Part shown: positions 1 through 7,812 of the stretch, piece after piece
How the letters are laid out: each line of letters opens with the position of its first letter
How positions within the stretch are numbered: position 1 is the first letter of the stretch
Assembly (NCBI GenBank): GCA_937859895.1
Contig: CALMAV010000300.1
Location: 1-34,667, forward strand
Direction: 5' to 3'
DNA length: 34,667 bases
DNA from: an uncultured Bryobacterales bacterium
GTDB taxonomy: Bacteria > Acidobacteriota > Terriglobia > Bryobacterales > Bryobacteraceae
Program-made: the position numbers and the translations under genes
Notes under the pieces: model-generated
What the model was told of the DNA's origin: nothing
What the model saw: the letters and a program-made list of their open reading frames with translations, nothing else
Databases searched by the model: none

Positions 1-113
1 GATCCTTCAGCAAAACTCAGTTCAAAGAGGGTGGGTGTATAGAGTTCATCCAGTTCGCGCGCAGAAGGACTGACCTTCAAGGACGAGTAGGCGGTATCGC
101 TGGCACTCAGCAT
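1..113 (-). CDS. tnpA: Tn3-family transposase, N-terminal part (runs off the window)
   Basis: An open frame of 37 codons runs from an ATG at 113 leftward through the window edge. The translation contains AYSSLKVSPSARELDELYTP and then an FELSFAEG segment. This is the style of the N-terminal DUF4158-type segment of Tn3-family transposases, where an AYPxLK..P...EL.xxYTPT..E pattern is common (family knowledge, from memory). The gene diverges from a serine resolvase starting at 250, which is the classical tnpA/tnpR arrangement. TnpA would bind terminal inverted repeats and drive replicative transposition. No clear ribosome-binding site is seen before the ATG, and an in-frame TAA lies about 40 nt upstream of it, so the start is uncertain but the frame is firm. 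Most of the protein, including its DDE domain, is outside the window. Confidence 0.7.
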   Translation of the reverse strand, partial: MLSASDTAYSSLKVSPSARELDELYTPTLFELSFAEG

Positions 114-249
114 GATGCATGGACTGCAGAACGGCCAAAATCTTTAGCTTTCGGCCAGCCCAAAGTAGAATACCAAAGTGGCCGGAAAACCTGCACTCAC
201 AACCATAAAACCAGCAAGGGTTTTTGGCCAGGCTCGGCGAAAACCTACG
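114..249. promoter_or_regulatory. Divergent tnpA/tnpR intergenic region, probable res site
   Basis: This 136-bp gap separates the divergent transposase and resolvase genes, the usual place of the res site and both promoters in Tn3-type elements. Visible structure: GGCCAAAA at 133-140 is repeated inverted as TTTTGGCC at 222-229, and GAAAACCT occurs at 185-192 and 239-246. I infer resolvase-binding subsites from position and repeats; the crossover dinucleotide cannot be assigned by eye. Confidence 0.5.
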
Positions 250-870
250 ATGGCTCTCCGCGTAGCCCTTTACGCTCGCGTCTCCACGCATGATCAGCAA
301 ACCTTGCCACTTCAATTGCGGGCCATGAAAGAGTACATCAAACAGAGAGGGTGGTCCGTTGTTGAGGAAGTAAGAGAGATAGGATCTGGATCCTTGCAGA
401 GGCCGAAACGCGAACAGTTGATGAAGATGGCTCGGCAGAAAACGATAGACGTCATCCTGGTATGGCGTTTGGATCGTTGGGGCCGCTCGGTTGCCGATTT
501 AGCCGTCAACCTGAAGGAGCTCAATGAACTCGGAATCGCTTTTGTTTCCTTAACAGAAGCTCTCGATCTCACCACGCCAAGTGGTCGTGCCATGGCGGGA
601 TTATTGGCAGTCTTCGCTGAGTTTGAAAGAGAGATCTTACGTGAAAGAGTAATGGCAGGACTGGCACAAGCACGGACCGAGGGCATCCAATTAGGTCGAC
701 CCCGCACTGCTTTCCGTCTTCAAAGGCAAATCCGAGAGCTATACGGTCAGGGTCTGAGTAAAGCTGCCATAGCTCGCCAGCTAAACGTTGGCCGAACCTC
801 GGTCCGGCGGATATTAGCGATCAAGGAAGAGGTTGACGCTGCCACGAAAGGCCGAAAGCCTGAACATTAA
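250..870 (+). CDS. tnpR: Serine recombinase / resolvase (TnpR-like)
   Basis: A 206-residue small serine recombinase. The N-terminal catalytic domain begins ALYARVSTHDQQ with the nucleophile Ser12. VWRLDRWGRS (residues 71-80) carries the conserved arginines, and GLLAVFAEFERE leads into the long dimerisation helix. A C-terminal helix-turn-helix (about 167-189, with AAIARQLNVGRTSVRRIL) binds DNA. The length is usual for a resolvase or invertase rather than a large serine integrase. I chose the ATG at 250 because the catalytic fold starts right there; an upstream in-frame GTG at 178 would add 24 residues unlike the family and would run through the probable res site. Its role is to resolve cointegrates of the Tn3-type element whose transposase starts at 113. 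Confidence 0.88.
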   Translation: MALRVALYARVSTHDQQTLPLQLRAMKEYIKQRGWSVVEEVREIGSGSLQRPKREQLMKMARQKTIDVILVWRLDRWGRSVADLAVNLKELNELGIAFVSLTEALDLTTPSGRAMAGLLAVFAEFEREILRERVMAGLAQARTEGIQLGRPRTAFRLQRQIRELYGQGLSKAAIARQLNVGRTSVRRILAIKEEVDAATKGRKPEH

Positions 871-1212
871 GCTCTATGGCGTCTCATTGCAGTAATCGTT
901 CTCGCCGGTGACATCGGACAGACTAGATCCTCTGCCATTGGCAACCAAGCTCGGATGTAAGGGGGGTGTCCTGGCGTTTATTGTGGCTTTTCCAGGCCGT
1001 ACTTGACTTCATTGCGTACTGCGCACAGTGTCACTCTGCCCTGACGTGCGGAAAGTAGCGCCACAAGGACGACATGCCGACTATCCGTCAACCTGGATTT
1101 TAAATTGCTCTACACTTGCCTTACGTCGGACCTATCATTGCGTGAACCAGAGTCTGGATTTCCACTGTTAAGCACGAACAGCGATTGGGCTGCCAACGTA
1201 AGACTGTAAAAG
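871..1212. other. Intergenic, no gene seen
   Basis: No convincing coding frame on either strand. A GGGGGG run lies at 961-966 and a near-palindrome ACTGCGCACAGT at 1017-1028. A transposon terminal repeat could lie here, but the other end of the element is outside the window, so it cannot be matched. Confidence 0.4.
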
Positions 1213-2169
1213 ATGAAGAAAACAACGCTAGATCCTGTCTCCTCAGAGCTGATCGACTCAGTTCGAAAGTTTGTCTCCGCGTGGTCTGCCGGTCTTATAG
1301 CTCGCCGACGACCCAGTGGCCCTATATACCACTACTGCGATGCGACTGCGCTCTTGAACATCTTTAGAACAAGATCGTTATGGGCAACCGGAACGCGTTA
1401 TCTAAATGATCAATCGGAACTGACGGCTTTGCTGGATAGACTGCCCGAGATGACACGGATGCACGAAGCCACTCCCAGTGGCCGGGCTACCCGTGAGCTT
1501 TCGAATGTTATCCGAACGTGGGGATCAAAAATTTTTGCTAATGCGATAGGGGCGGAGATTTTCGTCGCTTGTCTCTCTCAAAATGGAGACGTGCTCAGCC
1601 AATGGCGGGCGTATGCCGACGACGGTCACGGATTTGCCATTGGATTCGATTGCACGCAACTCGCCACGCTAAGTAGCTCGGAAGTTGGAGCTTGCGAACT
1701 GAAACGAATTTTATATGGCGGCATGGAGGAACAACAACTCTTAGATCAGCTGTTTCTGGGGTTTGCAGAGAGAATTCAGCCTTACCTGGATCAGCTTGAT
1801 AGTACCGGTTGGACTTCGGATCACGGAGACCAAATTTTGCGCGAGTGGCTAAGCGTCCGCATGTCCGAATGCTTGGGAGAACTCACCATGGAGTGCAAAC
1901 ACTCCTCCTTCGCTGAAGAACAGGAATGGCGTATCTATGCCGCCCCATCGCAAATGCAATTTCGGGTTTCGGGTGGCCGAATCGTGCCATTTAAACAAAT
2001 CGATATGTCATCTGCAACGAATCCGAATTTGATGCCGATAACCAGAATTGTAGTTGGTCCCAAGGCAGATTGGAGAGCTACCGAGCGGGTTCTTATGTAC
2101 ATAGCCGACCAATATGGGTATGGCCACTCAGGTCTTAACCTTACACGATCTAGCGCACCATATAGGTAA
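1213..2169 (+). CDS. DUF2971 domain protein
   Basis: A 318-residue soluble protein with the hallmarks I associate with DUF2971. IYHYCDATALLNIFRTRSLW (about 37-56) is followed by YLNDQSEL. CLSQNGDVLSQWRAYADDGH (about 120-139) leads into GFAIGFD, and HSSFAEEQEWRIYA follows (about 230-243). The biochemical function of the family is not established; members turn up often in accessory and defence-rich regions. No membrane segment or signal peptide is seen. It is flanked by untranslated DNA and transcribed alone on the plus strand. The ATG at 1213 has only a weak upstream purine tract. The fold assignment is confident; the job is unknown. Confidence 0.8.
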   Translation: MKKTTLDPVSSELIDSVRKFVSAWSAGLIARRRPSGPIYHYCDATALLNIFRTRSLWATGTRYLNDQSELTALLDRLPEMTRMHEATPSGRATRELSNVIRTWGSKIFANAIGAEIFVACLSQNGDVLSQWRAYADDGHGFAIGFDCTQLATLSSSEVGACELKRILYGGMEEQQLLDQLFLGFAERIQPYLDQLDSTGWTSDHGDQILREWLSVRMSECLGELTMECKHSSFAEEQEWRIYAAPSQMQFRVSGGRIVPFKQIDMSSATNPNLMPITRIVVGPKADWRATERVLMYIADQYGYGHSGLNLTRSSAPYR

Positions 2170-2462
2170 GAGCTCGCTTCAAAGAGTTGGATAGGCGATT
2201 AAATCTTCTGGTCGCCAAGGTTTGATTTATCTGCAATCCACTTTGCCGTAAAACGCGCGACCCGTAGATGTGCAACCCGCCGTTTACTTGTGTGTGACTG
2301 CGCAGTATTTAGTACCGCCTAGTCCAGGCCGCAAGGCGTAGTGCATAACCGTTCATTTAAGCAACGACCTGCTGACAACCATGAGCCGGCTCGGAAACCC
2401 TTCGCGACTACCCGCGGTAACAGCTCGGTCAGGTCTCGGAGGCTGCTCCGGGTCGAACGACT

Positions 2463-2789
2463 TTATGCCTGCGGAACCGTTATTCCAGCTTGCAACGCAC
2501 TGCGGCAATTTGGACATACTGTAGCCTTCGCGTGAATACGCTTGCGGCAGGCGGGACAGGTTTTTCCGCTGGCAGTGGCGGCGATGAGACAGGCCAAACC
2601 ACCGAGAATGACAATCCCGACCAATCCAGCAACTGTGCCTGCGAAGACGGACGCTAGGGCACCCAGCATGCTCATTGCGCCTGCCAGAATGGCAAAGCCG
2701 AACTTGGATGCTCCGCTACCTTTTGCGAATGAAGCGGCGACGAGCGGAGACACGATAAAGATCAGGAGAACTTCAAGAAGGGCTTCCAT
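2463..2789 (-). CDS. Small membrane protein with C-terminal zinc ribbon
   Basis: About 108 residues from the ATG at 2789. Three hydrophobic stretches (about 4-17, 26-44 and 48-68) rich in Ala, Gly and Val are followed by a cytoplasmic tail with two CxxC pairs, CPACRKRIH and then CPNCRSALQ (about 78-99), typical of a zinc-ribbon end on a small membrane protein. Upstream in-frame starts would add a Pro/Arg-rich stretch that is unlikely before the first hydrophobic segment. It stands alone between plus-strand genes. I do not recognise a named family and infer no function beyond zinc binding at the membrane. Confidence 0.6.
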   Translation of the reverse strand: MEALLEVLLIFIVSPLVAASFAKGSGASKFGFAILAGAMSMLGALASVFAGTVAGLVGIVILGGLACLIAATASGKTCPACRKRIHAKATVCPNCRSALQAGITVPQA

Positions 2790-2872
2790 TGCGAAACAGG
2801 CAGGATATCTCATTGCTGGTAGCCGACTCATTGGGGACATTCTAACTAGTCACGACTGCTAGACATTTGCGT

Positions 2873-2895
2873 TGCATAAAGGACGTTGTTATGCA
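2873..2895. repeat. Short inverted repeat TGCATAA / TTATGCA
   Basis: TGCATAA at 2873-2879 and TTATGCA at 2889-2895 are perfect 7-bp arms around a 9-nt spacer. The CATAA..TTATG core resembles Xer-type recombination sites and the palindrome at 9511-9546. It is too short to be sure, and it might instead be an operator for the hydrolase gene starting at 3026. Confidence 0.3.
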
Positions 2896-3025
2896 CGATG
2901 ACCCCGTGTGTTGCAAATTGCTGGTTTAAACAACCTTTGTAGATGCTGCTGGACTACAGCGGTTCTAAAATTCCGCTATCCACCTTCCAAGTGGCCGACA
3001 ACACTTGAACTAATCTATGTGAATA

Positions 3026-4060
3026 GTGAACGCTCTTGGTCATGGATTCAAGCATGCGATCTTCCTAATCATTAGCTGCCTAGGTGTAGCCCTTCTCTGC
3101 GGAACTGCGTTCAATGCCTTTGAGAACTGGAATCTAAACCGGCTTCATCCAGCACCTGGACAGATCTACGCGGTCAGCTCTTACGCTATGCATCTTTACT
3201 GCATCGGGAAGGGCTCTCCGACCGTTGTTTTGGAGAGTGGTTTAGGAAATGACTGGCTAATCTGGCAGAAGATTCAATCGAAGATCGCTGCAAGCAGTCG
3301 TGTGTGCTCATACGATCGAGCTGGCCTTGGTTGGAGCGCACCACGTCTGGGATCAAGGGGAGCACCGGTCATAGCCAAGCAATTAGAGGCGCTGCTAAAG
3401 CAAGCAGGAATCAACGACGAACTTATACTGGTTGGCCACTCGGCTGGAGGTCTTTACGTCAGAGCATTTGCCGGGCTGTTTCCCCAACGTGTGGCCGGCC
3501 TTGTTTTCGTAGAAGCATCAAGTCCGGAAGCATTTCATGCCTCTCCTAGTCGACCTCGGCAACAATTAATTGCGGAGCGGCATCGAGAAGCTCCGTGGCT
3601 CTTCGCTAAGGTCGCAACGGGGCTGGCCCGTCTTACCGACGATTACTGCAATCCGAATACCAGTCAGCGTATTCCGGCTGTCCAAGATTTGGCCCGAGCT
3701 GAAGACTGCCGGCCACGGTATATGAATAGTTGGCTAGGAGAGTGGGACGAATTTGAGTCCTCGGCAGAGGAGGTTTTCAAGATGCCCTGCTGCAGTTCGA
3801 CACCGCTTGTCATTGTGTCCAGAGATCCAGGCCCAACCAAGCGAAGCACCGATGCAATGAGAAATCAGCAGACTTGGGACGATATTCAAGAAGGACTTAA
3901 ACGTTTGTCTACACGGAGTATGAGGATCATTGCCCGAGACAGTCAGCACTACGTCATGGTTGACAGACCTGACGTCGTTATTACAGCCGTTGAGATTGTC
4001 GAGGCGGAGATTACTAATAGAGCGAAACGCATCCAGCCTGGTCAGACAGTTTGGCGTTAG
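3026..4060 (+). CDS. Alpha/beta hydrolase, membrane-anchored or exported
   Basis: A 344-residue alpha/beta-hydrolase. An N-terminal hydrophobic segment (about 9-29) acts as a signal anchor. VVLESGLGNDWLIW (68-80) forms the oxyanion-hole strand/loop region, and SYDRAGLGWS (95-104) is the typical second motif. LVGHSAGG (135-142) is the nucleophile elbow with Ser139. VIVSRDPGP offers a candidate acid (Asp267), and DSQHYVMVD near the C-terminus gives the catalytic His308. The substrate cannot be read from sequence; relatives include esterases, epoxide hydrolases and haloperoxidase-like enzymes. It starts with GTG at 3026; the anchor sequence supports that start. It is a single gene with no obvious functional link to its neighbours, so likely passenger DNA. 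Confidence 0.85.
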   Translation: MNALGHGFKHAIFLIISCLGVALLCGTAFNAFENWNLNRLHPAPGQIYAVSSYAMHLYCIGKGSPTVVLESGLGNDWLIWQKIQSKIAASSRVCSYDRAGLGWSAPRLGSRGAPVIAKQLEALLKQAGINDELILVGHSAGGLYVRAFAGLFPQRVAGLVFVEASSPEAFHASPSRPRQQLIAERHREAPWLFAKVATGLARLTDDYCNPNTSQRIPAVQDLARAEDCRPRYMNSWLGEWDEFESSAEEVFKMPCCSSTPLVIVSRDPGPTKRSTDAMRNQQTWDDIQEGLKRLSTRSMRIIARDSQHYVMVDRPDVVITAVEIVEAEITNRAKRIQPGQTVWR

Positions 4061-4149
4061 TCGCAGCAGTGAATTCGGTCCACTTTGGAGCTTTCGTCAA
4101 TTGCAATGAGAGCGACTTGTTAGAAGCTACAGGCCATTGTCGCTGCACC

Positions 4150-4398
4150 TTACCTGGTCGCGATAAAACACTCAGAAGTGCCGTCGTTATCCGCGGTGCA
4201 GGAGAATCCGACCACGTTTTCATCTCTCCCAATAAACGCACTTCCGCTATCTTGCCCAATAAACCTAACCTTTTTGACACTAACGACGAAGCCGCTGCTA
4301 CTTGCCCTTGCCACAGCAGGGTGCAAGATGAAAAGAATCATAATAACGGCCAGAAAGGCCGAAACGGAAATGCCGGTAACCCAAAACTTCTTTCGCAT
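4150..4398 (-). CDS. Small exported protein of unknown function
   Basis: About 82 residues from the ATG at 4398. MRKKFWVTG followed by a strong hydrophobic stretch (about 8-27) and AVARASSS look like a signal peptide with a plausible cleavage after ARA. The remaining ~50 residues are a beta-rich mature part with two cysteines (CTADNDGTSEC), which could form a disulfide. The signal-peptide shape is the main reason to call it real. A longer form to 4470 is open but places extra polar residues before the signal. No family recognised. Confidence 0.45.
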   Translation of the reverse strand: MRKKFWVTGISVSAFLAVIMILFILHPAVARASSSGFVVSVKKVRFIGQDSGSAFIGRDENVVGFSCTADNDGTSECFIATR

Positions 4399-4929
4399 AC
4401 TGATTAATCGGCTGTAAGCATCAAAAACAATAGCAATATTACAAGACTTCGAACTGGTGCTTGGGCGCAAATGAACGAATGTGCTGCGATCTGACGAAGA
4501 GAACAGGTGTCAGTGGTGGAATAGTCCGATAGCGAAGCTTATTCCGTTCGTAGTATGGATTCTTTCTAAGAATCAACTAAAGTGGTCCCCAAGCCAGTTC
4601 TGTCTTAATTGCTCGTCGCTCATAATATTGCGTGCTTTGCAGCGCTGATCGCGAAGATGCGGCGGTGCACGCCATATGTCGCTAGCGAAGAGCTGACGAG
4701 CCAAGCGATCTCGGCGGAATTCAGATTATCGCAAGCACGGCGTCGCTCAGGTTGTTGCCGCACTGGACTTAAACCGCGGACTGGCTGATTGACGGGCTAT
4801 TTGTACCTTATTGCAGACAGGTGGGAATCCGTTCACCTTGTGAATCGATAAACATAGACTGTGCGCAAGCCAAGCAAGCGAACTTCACCAGAAGACCGTG
4901 ACCAGTTCCAACCAGCCACCGATAGCAGA
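4399..4929. other. Intergenic, no gene seen
   Basis: About 530 bp without a convincing gene on either strand. The only structure noticed is a small hairpin, GATTCT (4558-4563) and AGAATC (4569-4574) around a 5-nt loop, without a following T run. The base composition drifts and the sequence may be a decayed gene, but nothing can be matched. Confidence 0.35.
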
Positions 4930-5127
4930 CTATTTAGGTACTTTGAAAAACAACCCGTTCCTCAGATGGCTTCGACAGTACTGCTCATCCTGCATGGCAA
5001 AACTGCCGCAAGCACGGCCGTCCGAACGCTTTCCTTTGCAGATCTTCTTCTTGCTCTTAGATCTGCCGTTCTTCGATTTTGCTCCCGCAATGAGAACTCC
5101 CAGACCAAGTAACGGTAAAAGTGGCAT
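4930..5127 (-). CDS. Cys/His mini-protein next to the HNH gene
   Basis: A 65-residue protein with a good ribosome-binding site (AAAGGAAAGAAGG directly before the ATG). A short hydrophobic N-terminus (about 1-15) is followed by a lysine-rich linker (KSKNGRSKSKKK) and then CKGKRSDGRACG with YCRSH, giving C-x10-C-x11-C-x2-H spacing. The CxGxRxDGxxC..YCxxH pattern resembles short zinc-knuckle proteins seen in phages and mobile elements (from memory). It begins 12 nt after the stop of the HNH gene and is transcribed in the same direction, so the two probably form one transcript. Function unknown; the basic linker and metal motif are compatible with nucleic-acid binding at the membrane. Confidence 0.6.
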   Translation of the reverse strand: MPLLPLLGLGVLIAGAKSKNGRSKSKKKICKGKRSDGRACGSFAMQDEQYCRSHLRNGLFFKVPK

Positions 5128-5139
5128 CCTTCTTTCCTT

Positions 5140-5703
5140 TCAATGTTTTTGAGCCATCTCAAAGGCACAGAACAGGACAACAGCAAGTAAGATGGCGAGC
5201 CTACCTACCTTCCCTGAAACAAGCTGCTTTGGAGCTTGATAATCGAGGTGAGTCGGCATTTTGTTACTCTTCCTCAAATTTTCACTCCGCGGGATGACGC
5301 GGAGATTGTCGATGCTGTTGTCTCCCCATCGAGAAAAAGGAACGCGGTGATCGATCGCATGTGTCTTGCCATCGAATCGGCTCGCATCCCCCAGATCACG
5401 ACGAAGAACTGCCTGTCGTACGGCCTTGGGAATATAGCGGGAGCGGTTCGGAGGTTTGATCACAGCTATTGCTAACAGGTATGCGAACATCGCAGCAACG
5501 CCTGCTGCTTGAAAACTCGAGAGTCCGTGACTTGTAAGAAAGAGAGCAAGCACCAAGTACAATATTCCGCCAATCATGGTTCTCCGAAGCCGGAAGCGGA
5601 TGTATGCACGGCGAGCCTTAAGCGCCTTAATGCGCCACCAGTGCTTTTCAAACAGCACTGACAAAAAGAGAACCACCAGCCCGGTTTCGACAAAGACAAG
5701 CAT
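5140..5703 (-). CDS. Membrane-anchored HNH endonuclease-like protein
   Basis: A 187-residue protein with three N-terminal hydrophobic segments (about 3-18, 43-60 and 63-81), a central HNH region, and one more hydrophobic segment near the C-terminus (about 168-182). The HNH part reads YIPKAVRQAVLRRDLGD (about 90-106), then AIDHRVPFSRWGDNSIDNLR (about 116-135) and ENLRKSNK, giving the H, N and final N/K of a beta-beta-alpha-metal fold. The CxxC pairs of many HNH enzymes are absent, which is allowed. HNH domains cut DNA, so placing one between membrane helices is unusual. The upstream ribosome-binding site is weak. A partner mini-protein follows 12 nt downstream. The fold call is good; target and role are unknown. 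Confidence 0.7.
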   Translation of the reverse strand: MLVFVETGLVVLFLSVLFEKHWWRIKALKARRAYIRFRLRRTMIGGILYLVLALFLTSHGLSSFQAAGVAAMFAYLLAIAVIKPPNRSRYIPKAVRQAVLRRDLGDASRFDGKTHAIDHRVPFSRWGDNSIDNLRVIPRSENLRKSNKMPTHLDYQAPKQLVSGKVGRLAILLAVVLFCAFEMAQKH

Positions 5704-5829
5704 TTCTAATCCGAATGGGTCGGAACGAACTAGCTGGTTAACAACTGTCCGCTGCGCTTATGAGTTCTATCGGTAGAAAAGCAGGAAGGCGATAGGAGAT
5801 CGATGACCGCTTGGCATCTCAGATTGCTC

Positions 5830-6426
5830 CTAACTCAGGATCAGAGTTACTACAACATAAAGGACAGTCGGTTGTACTAAAGCCCGCGAAAACACTGGAG
5901 GAAGCTCTTCGTTGCGTAGACGCTGCTTCTTGATGAAGAAGACAGAAGAGGCCATTCCCCCTGCAAACACAGCGGCTTCGACCAAGATTGCCTGGAGGGC
6001 GATGAAGGTACCTACCGCGCCCGCGATGAGGGCAAATACGACGTTACCGGTGTGAGTGTAAACTTCGTTTCTGGCGATCTGTTTCGATAATTGGTTATCC
6101 TCGGCCATGCCTAGAGCGAAGGCTGAACTGACGGCAGGAAAGATGGTGACCGCCGATCCGATTACTAATTGAACTGCGATCTGCGCGGCGAGACCTGGAA
6201 GCCATACGATGCTGAGCGCTCCGAAGGCAACGACAATGCCAGCCAGCGCAGTCAAAAGCCTTTTTCGGTGGGACTAATCAATGAGCTGGCCAGCTGCACT
6301 CTGGACCATGATGCCGGAAGAAGATAGCCAAGAAGGGGCCAAGGCCGGTCTGAATTCCAGCATTGCAAAATTCAGAGCATCGAGGGCACGGAGGCTTCGA
6401 TGCTTGTCTTCGTCACTTGCCAACAA
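5830..6426 (-). pseudogene. Decayed, truncated MFS transporter
   Basis: Several minus-strand frames together read as the N-terminal half of a major facilitator transporter. RSLRALDALNF lies in one frame (around 6370-6400), TGLGPFLAIFF in a second (6319-6351), and MVQSAAGQLID in the first (6277-6309). A TAG stop at 6274-6276 is in frame with the next piece, HRKRLLTALAGIVV, and the frame then stays open to 5830 through about four membrane segments. The expected residues between GPFLAIFF and the VQxxAG motif are missing, and the protein ends near helix 6 with no C-terminal half. So there are at least two frameshifts, one small deletion, one nonsense codon and a 3' truncation. The truncation lies just past the 14-mer at 5847-5860 that recurs at the recombinase site. 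Confidence 0.75.
5847..5860 (+). repeat. 14-mer shared with the palindrome after the recombinase gene
   Basis: TTACTACAACATAA here is identical to the reverse complement of the right arm at 9533-9546 and differs by one base from the left arm at 9511-9524. A weak inverted partner (TTGTACTAA, 5872-5880) lies 11 nt downstream. It sits inside the broken end of the MFS pseudogene. Confidence 0.55.
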
Positions 6427-6515
6427 CCTATTGGAATCGGGAAATCTGCACATTTCGGTAACTCTGTTCTCGTTCCAAGTTTCAGGTGCGGTTCTCGCGA
6501 GTAGGCCCTAGTTGG

Positions 6516-7685
6516 CTAGGGGAGGGGGCGGTACTGCGAGACCGAGCTTGACAAGGGGGCGAGCATCTTACTTCCTGCAGGGATCGTGAAATAGAATGTA
6601 GATCCCTGACCCAGCACCGACTCTGCCCAAATCCGGCCTCCCCACCGTTCGACGATCCGCTTACATGTTGCTAATCCAATGCCGCTGCCCTTGATCTCCG
6701 TTCCATGCAGGCGTTTGAAGGGTTCGAAGATATAGGCGGCGTTCTCGGCTCGGAAGCCCTGCCCGTTATCGGCAACCGACACGCGGCATTGTGTTCCCAA
6801 TGGAACGGCTTCAATAAGAATCCGCAAGGGACAGTCGTTACGCCGATACTTGATCGCATTGCCGATCAGGTTTTGAAGGAGCATCGCCGTTTGGGTGCGA
6901 TCTGTCTCGACACTTGGCAATTGACTGACGGTGATGGTAGCCCCACTTTCTTCTATGTGGTGCTGCAAGTTCGCGAGCGCGATTCTCAGGGGCTCGTCGA
7001 GCCATACCCAGGTAAACATCTGCGGAACGCTACCGGTTTCCGAATACGAGAGAAGGTCATTCATCAATCTGCCGAGCCGCTCCATACTTTCAATGGACTG
7101 TCGGAGCATCTCCCGTTCTTTCTCTTCGAGTTTTGCCTTGATCCGTTTCGCAAGCAACTGAGATAAGTGCAGAGCCGCATTCAGCGGGGAGCGCAGATCG
7201 TGGGCTGCGGCGTACGCGAACCGCTGCAAGTTTTCATTCGAACGCACCAGTTCGTCTGCAACGCGCTTGCGCTCGGTAATGTCCTCAATCGCAAGTAAGA
7301 TCAAGTTCGTCTCGGTGGCTTCTGCCCATAACTTCCGGGCGTTGAGAAGCATCACTCGGTCGCCAAGGACGGGAAAAGTATGACGAACCTCGTAGTCATG
7401 GAACTCCTTGTTCTTCGCGAGTACTTCCTCAAGGAGGGTGCGAAGTGCTGGAATGTTCCACTGACCGTCTCCGAGATCGTAAATCAAGCAGCTTTCCGTC
7501 TGCTCACGGAAGACTCCGAAGGTGTTGTAGAAGGAGCGGCTCGCTGTTTTAACGTGCAAGGTGCTGTCGAGCACCAGTAACGGTTCATGAACCGTATCGA
7601 CAATGCTCCGTGCGTACGCAAGTTCAAGCCTGTCAGCCTTAGGTCCATGCTCGGGTGCTTCTTCGGGAAGCGTGCCCGCCTTCAT
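6516..7685 (-). CDS. PAS-type sensor histidine kinase
   Basis: A 389-residue kinase with no membrane segment, so probably cytoplasmic. A PAS-like sensor domain (about 22-137, ending in LLAIEDITERK) precedes a HisKA domain with the phospho-acceptor in AAAHDLRSPLNA (His162). The ATPase domain follows: QNLIGNAIKY (N box, Asn276), VADNGQGF (G1, Asp306), IFEPFKRLHG (F box) and KGSGIGLA (G2, 332-339). The AHDLRSPL box places it among phytochrome-like/PAS kinases of the HisKA class. It is encoded 127 bp downstream of a receiver protein on the same strand, a likely partner. An AGG tract before the ATG at 7685 supports the start. The C-terminal ~20 residues are low-complexity. The input signal is unknown. 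Confidence 0.9.
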   Translation of the reverse strand: MKAGTLPEEAPEHGPKADRLELAYARSIVDTVHEPLLVLDSTLHVKTASRSFYNTFGVFREQTESCLIYDLGDGQWNIPALRTLLEEVLAKNKEFHDYEVRHTFPVLGDRVMLLNARKLWAEATETNLILLAIEDITERKRVADELVRSNENLQRFAYAAAHDLRSPLNAALHLSQLLAKRIKAKLEEKEREMLRQSIESMERLGRLMNDLLSYSETGSVPQMFTWVWLDEPLRIALANLQHHIEESGATITVSQLPSVETDRTQTAMLLQNLIGNAIKYRRNDCPLRILIEAVPLGTQCRVSVADNGQGFRAENAAYIFEPFKRLHGTEIKGSGIGLATCKRIVERWGGRIWAESVLGQGSTFYFTIPAGSKMLAPLSSSVSQYRPLP

Positions 7686-7812
7686 GTTTTCATAGCCTCA
7701 AAAACGGGTGTACTGCCTTCAAGGTCCCGGTGGTCTTCGCTCATACAGCTCCGTCCCGCTTACGTCCGTCTACTCGAATTTTCCTTTGCTGATGGCACAG
7801 CAAACGCGGCGC

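Noticed and set aside
2280-2360. Possible integron attC-like or cassette site (GCATAAC..GCAACGAC)
   Set aside because: No proper core-site pairs or conserved hairpin could be folded, and no integron integrase is present.
2341-2535. 64-codon plus-strand frame after the DUF2971 gene
   Set aside because: Arg/Pro-rich translation without structure, and it overlaps the 3' end of the better-supported membrane zinc-ribbon gene.
4051-4407. 118-codon plus-strand frame overlapping the small exported protein gene
   Set aside because: No motif or ribosome-binding site; the minus strand shows a clear signal-peptide pattern instead.
4558-4614. Hairpin and the CCCC-ending stretch as a possible transposon terminal repeat
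   Set aside because: The opposite end of the transposon is outside the window, so no matching repeat can be shown, and the expected CTTA inner end is not convincingly spaced.
6705-7166. 153-codon plus-strand frame opposite the histidine kinase
   Set aside because: Antisense shadow of the HATPase domain; no independent evidence of coding.
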